Shown here: positions 5,933 to 7,121 of the stretch, in pieces | Numbering within the stretch: position 1 is the first letter of the stretch | Layout of the letters: each line of letters opens with the position of its first letter | From: Alphaproteobacteria bacterium | GTDB lineage: Bacteria > Pseudomonadota > Alphaproteobacteria > Rhizobiales > Hyphomicrobiaceae | DNA: 7,121 bases | Direction: 5' to 3' | Assembly: GCA_024279745.1 (NCBI GenBank) | Contig: JAJRRE010000126.1 | Location: 1 to 7,121 of the forward strand | Notes under the pieces: model-generated | The model's database searches: none | The model's input: the letters and a program-made list of their open reading frames with translations, nothing else | What the model was told of the DNA's origin: nothing | Program-made: the position numbers and the translations under genes

Positions 5933-7121
5933 TCAGCGCGTATCGACGATGAAATCAGTTGAACGGTTGGTCTCGGCGCTATAGCCGTTATCGGCGATCA
6001 ATAACGACGTGCCCGATTGCAACCGGTCAGCAATAAAGCTGCGCGCAAAATCCGGCATGTCAATTCTCTCCAGAGCTTGCGTCGCGGTACTGGCAGTGCT
6101 GGCAGTACTCGCAGTACTGGAAATTGCGTTCTTTGCCCGGCGCGGCGCAAAGCGTGTATTACTGGTAGTCAGAACCGTCCAAGCGGTATTGGCGCCAGAC
6201 TTTGACACCGTTGCCACAAACAGATGCGTGCCAAGCGGCCGACCCTGATCGCCAATTTGAACCGGTACAGAAAAGATATCGCGATAGCCTTGGCGAATTG
6301 CCAGCTTGCCATTTGCCGGCTCGGATCGATTGGTCAATTGCCTCAGTTTTTCAACCAGCGCCTTGTCCACTTTGCCGGATTTCTTCAGACCCTGCTTAGC
6401 CTGGAACGCGCGAATGGCGCGGTGCGATGCCTTGCCGATCCGCCCGTCTACCGGCCCGATGTCATAACCCAGATCTTTCAGCATTTCCTGCACGTGGGCA
6501 TTGCGATCGCGTGCCGTTGTGCGGGAAATAAGAATTCGCAGGCTTTTCTTTTTGTAGCTACCAAGGCGGTCCAGACGGTCGACCAGCATTTCAAAATCTG
6601 CCAGTTGGAGCATGGCGGCCCGGCCCGGTTCATTGACCAATGATGGTGCAAGACGCGCCTCTTTGCTTAGCGTCCCAACTGCTTTTGAGCTGGCCGGATA
6701 ATCGGCTGCATCCAACTTCAGGCGGCTCACACGGACCAGTTCGCCGCTCGTGCTATTCGCCAAGCCCGGCGCTTTATAGTTCTTCAAAAGAGTGCGCAAC
6801 GTATCGTCGGTTGTGGCTTGGAACAACAGCGGGCTTTGAATAACCCGCGGCGCTACATCCTTCAAACGCCGCTTGGTCAAAACGACATGATCATTCATTG
6901 ACGTGATGCGAAACAGCGCTTTGGCAAATCCATAAGGCTGGCGAATACAGCCATGGGACGCTGGATAGCCGGGCAACGAACCGCCATGCAGGGCAATGCC
7001 CGACCAGGTCAGCCGCTGCATATTCGGCATTGGCGCATTGTTATACAGATTGGAAAAATGCACCGCGCGCTTTTGCAGAATTGAGAAAACGCCGGTTGGA
7101 CTTGGATTGCTGGAGCGCCCG
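5933..7121 (-). CDS. Large L,D-transpeptidase with peptidoglycan-binding domain, 5' end outside the window
   Basis: The frame is open to the right edge, so the N-terminus, with any signal peptide, is missing; 395 codons are visible. The in-frame GTG at 7061-7063 is internal, because the sequence before it (SPTGVFSILQKRA) is conserved YkuD domain. From the first visible residue, the catalytic domain covers about 1-82. It shows SPTGVFSI (7-14), His45 in ALHGG, and SHGCIRQ (55-61) with nucleophile Cys58; Gln61 stands where many relatives have a hydrophobic residue. A PG_binding_1 domain lies at about 206-262 (LGYDIGPVDGRIGKASHRAIRAFQ is its core, described by its LGYD, VDG and AIRAFQ motifs). 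The C-terminal module (about 270-395) has RQGYRDIFSVPV, PLGTH and IADNG, a layout I recall from relatives, split by a Ser-Thr-Ala repeat linker (335-346). The enzyme should work in the periplasm on peptidoglycan. Stop TGA is at 5933-5935, 98 bp before the next gene's chosen start. Confidence 0.92.
   Translation of the reverse strand, partial: GRSSNPSPTGVFSILQKRAVHFSNLYNNAPMPNMQRLTWSGIALHGGSLPGYPASHGCIRQPYGFAKALFRITSMNDHVVLTKRRLKDVAPRVIQSPLLFQATTDDTLRTLLKNYKAPGLANSTSGELVRVSRLKLDAADYPASSKAVGTLSKEARLAPSLVNEPGRAAMLQLADFEMLVDRLDRLGSYKKKSLRILISRTTARDRNAHVQEMLKDLGYDIGPVDGRIGKASHRAIRAFQAKQGLKKSGKVDKALVEKLRQLTNRSEPANGKLAIRQGYRDIFSVPVQIGDQGRPLGTHLFVATVSKSGANTAWTVLTTSNTRFAPRRAKNAISSTASTASTASTATQALERIDMPDFARSFIADRLQSGTSLLIADNGYSAETNRSTDFIVDTR
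6084..6119. repeat. Four-unit in-frame 9-bp repeat inside the large L,D-transpeptidase gene
   Basis: On the plus strand the units are GCGGTACTG, GCAGTGCTG, GCAGTACTC and GCAGTACTG. On the coding strand they give a Ser-Thr-Ala tripeptide repeat, SSTASTASTASTAT, within the C-terminal module. The period of nine preserves the frame. It probably forms a flexible linker of variable length. The core GTACTG is shared with the 9-bp array at the xsc stop. Confidence 0.85.

Overview
The window looks like chromosomal DNA of an alphaproteobacterium. The grounds are a closely matching alphaproteobacterial-type Xsc protein, a pair of YkuD-type L,D-transpeptidases of the sort common in that class, moderately high G+C, and Shine-Dalgarno-led starts. 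Genus cannot be fixed from the sequence alone. There are six genes: one partial tRNA and five protein genes, one of them cut by the right edge. I see no mobile element, CRISPR array or phage gene.

Left part (1-2121): the 5' portion of a tRNA-Ser(GCU) gene on the minus strand, with a plausible extended -10 promoter just upstream of it. A 9-bp tandem array ends on the stop codon of xsc, also on the minus strand. Xsc (sulfoacetaldehyde acetyltransferase) splits sulfoacetaldehyde, the common product of taurine and related C2 sulfonate breakdown, into acetyl phosphate and sulfite. Its usual partners (pta, taurine uptake and deamination genes) are not in the window.

Middle (2122-3559): a 463-bp divergent control region holds a 16-bp tandem duplication in the xsc leader and two inverted repeats that look like operators. 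It is followed by a plus-strand EamA/DMT permease. The divergent arrangement makes a shared regulator possible, but a functional link to sulfonate metabolism is only an inference.

Right part (3560-7121): a minus-strand MFS transporter with an unusual acidic, repeat-built C-terminal tail, convergent with the EamA gene. Then come about 310-370 bp without a convincing gene, and two consecutive minus-strand L,D-transpeptidases. One is a minimal secreted form. The other is a larger multidomain protein with a peptidoglycan-binding domain, whose N-terminus lies beyond the right edge. The two form a likely cell-envelope operon.

Most of the window is ordinary core or accessory metabolism. The most notable signals are the short tandem arrays: 9 bp at the xsc stop, 11 bp at the small transpeptidase stop, 9 bp inside the large transpeptidase, 16 bp in the xsc leader and 18 bp in the MFS tail. 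The xsc stop codon sits within its array, and the array remains in frame beyond it. I do not see a clear new multi-gene system.
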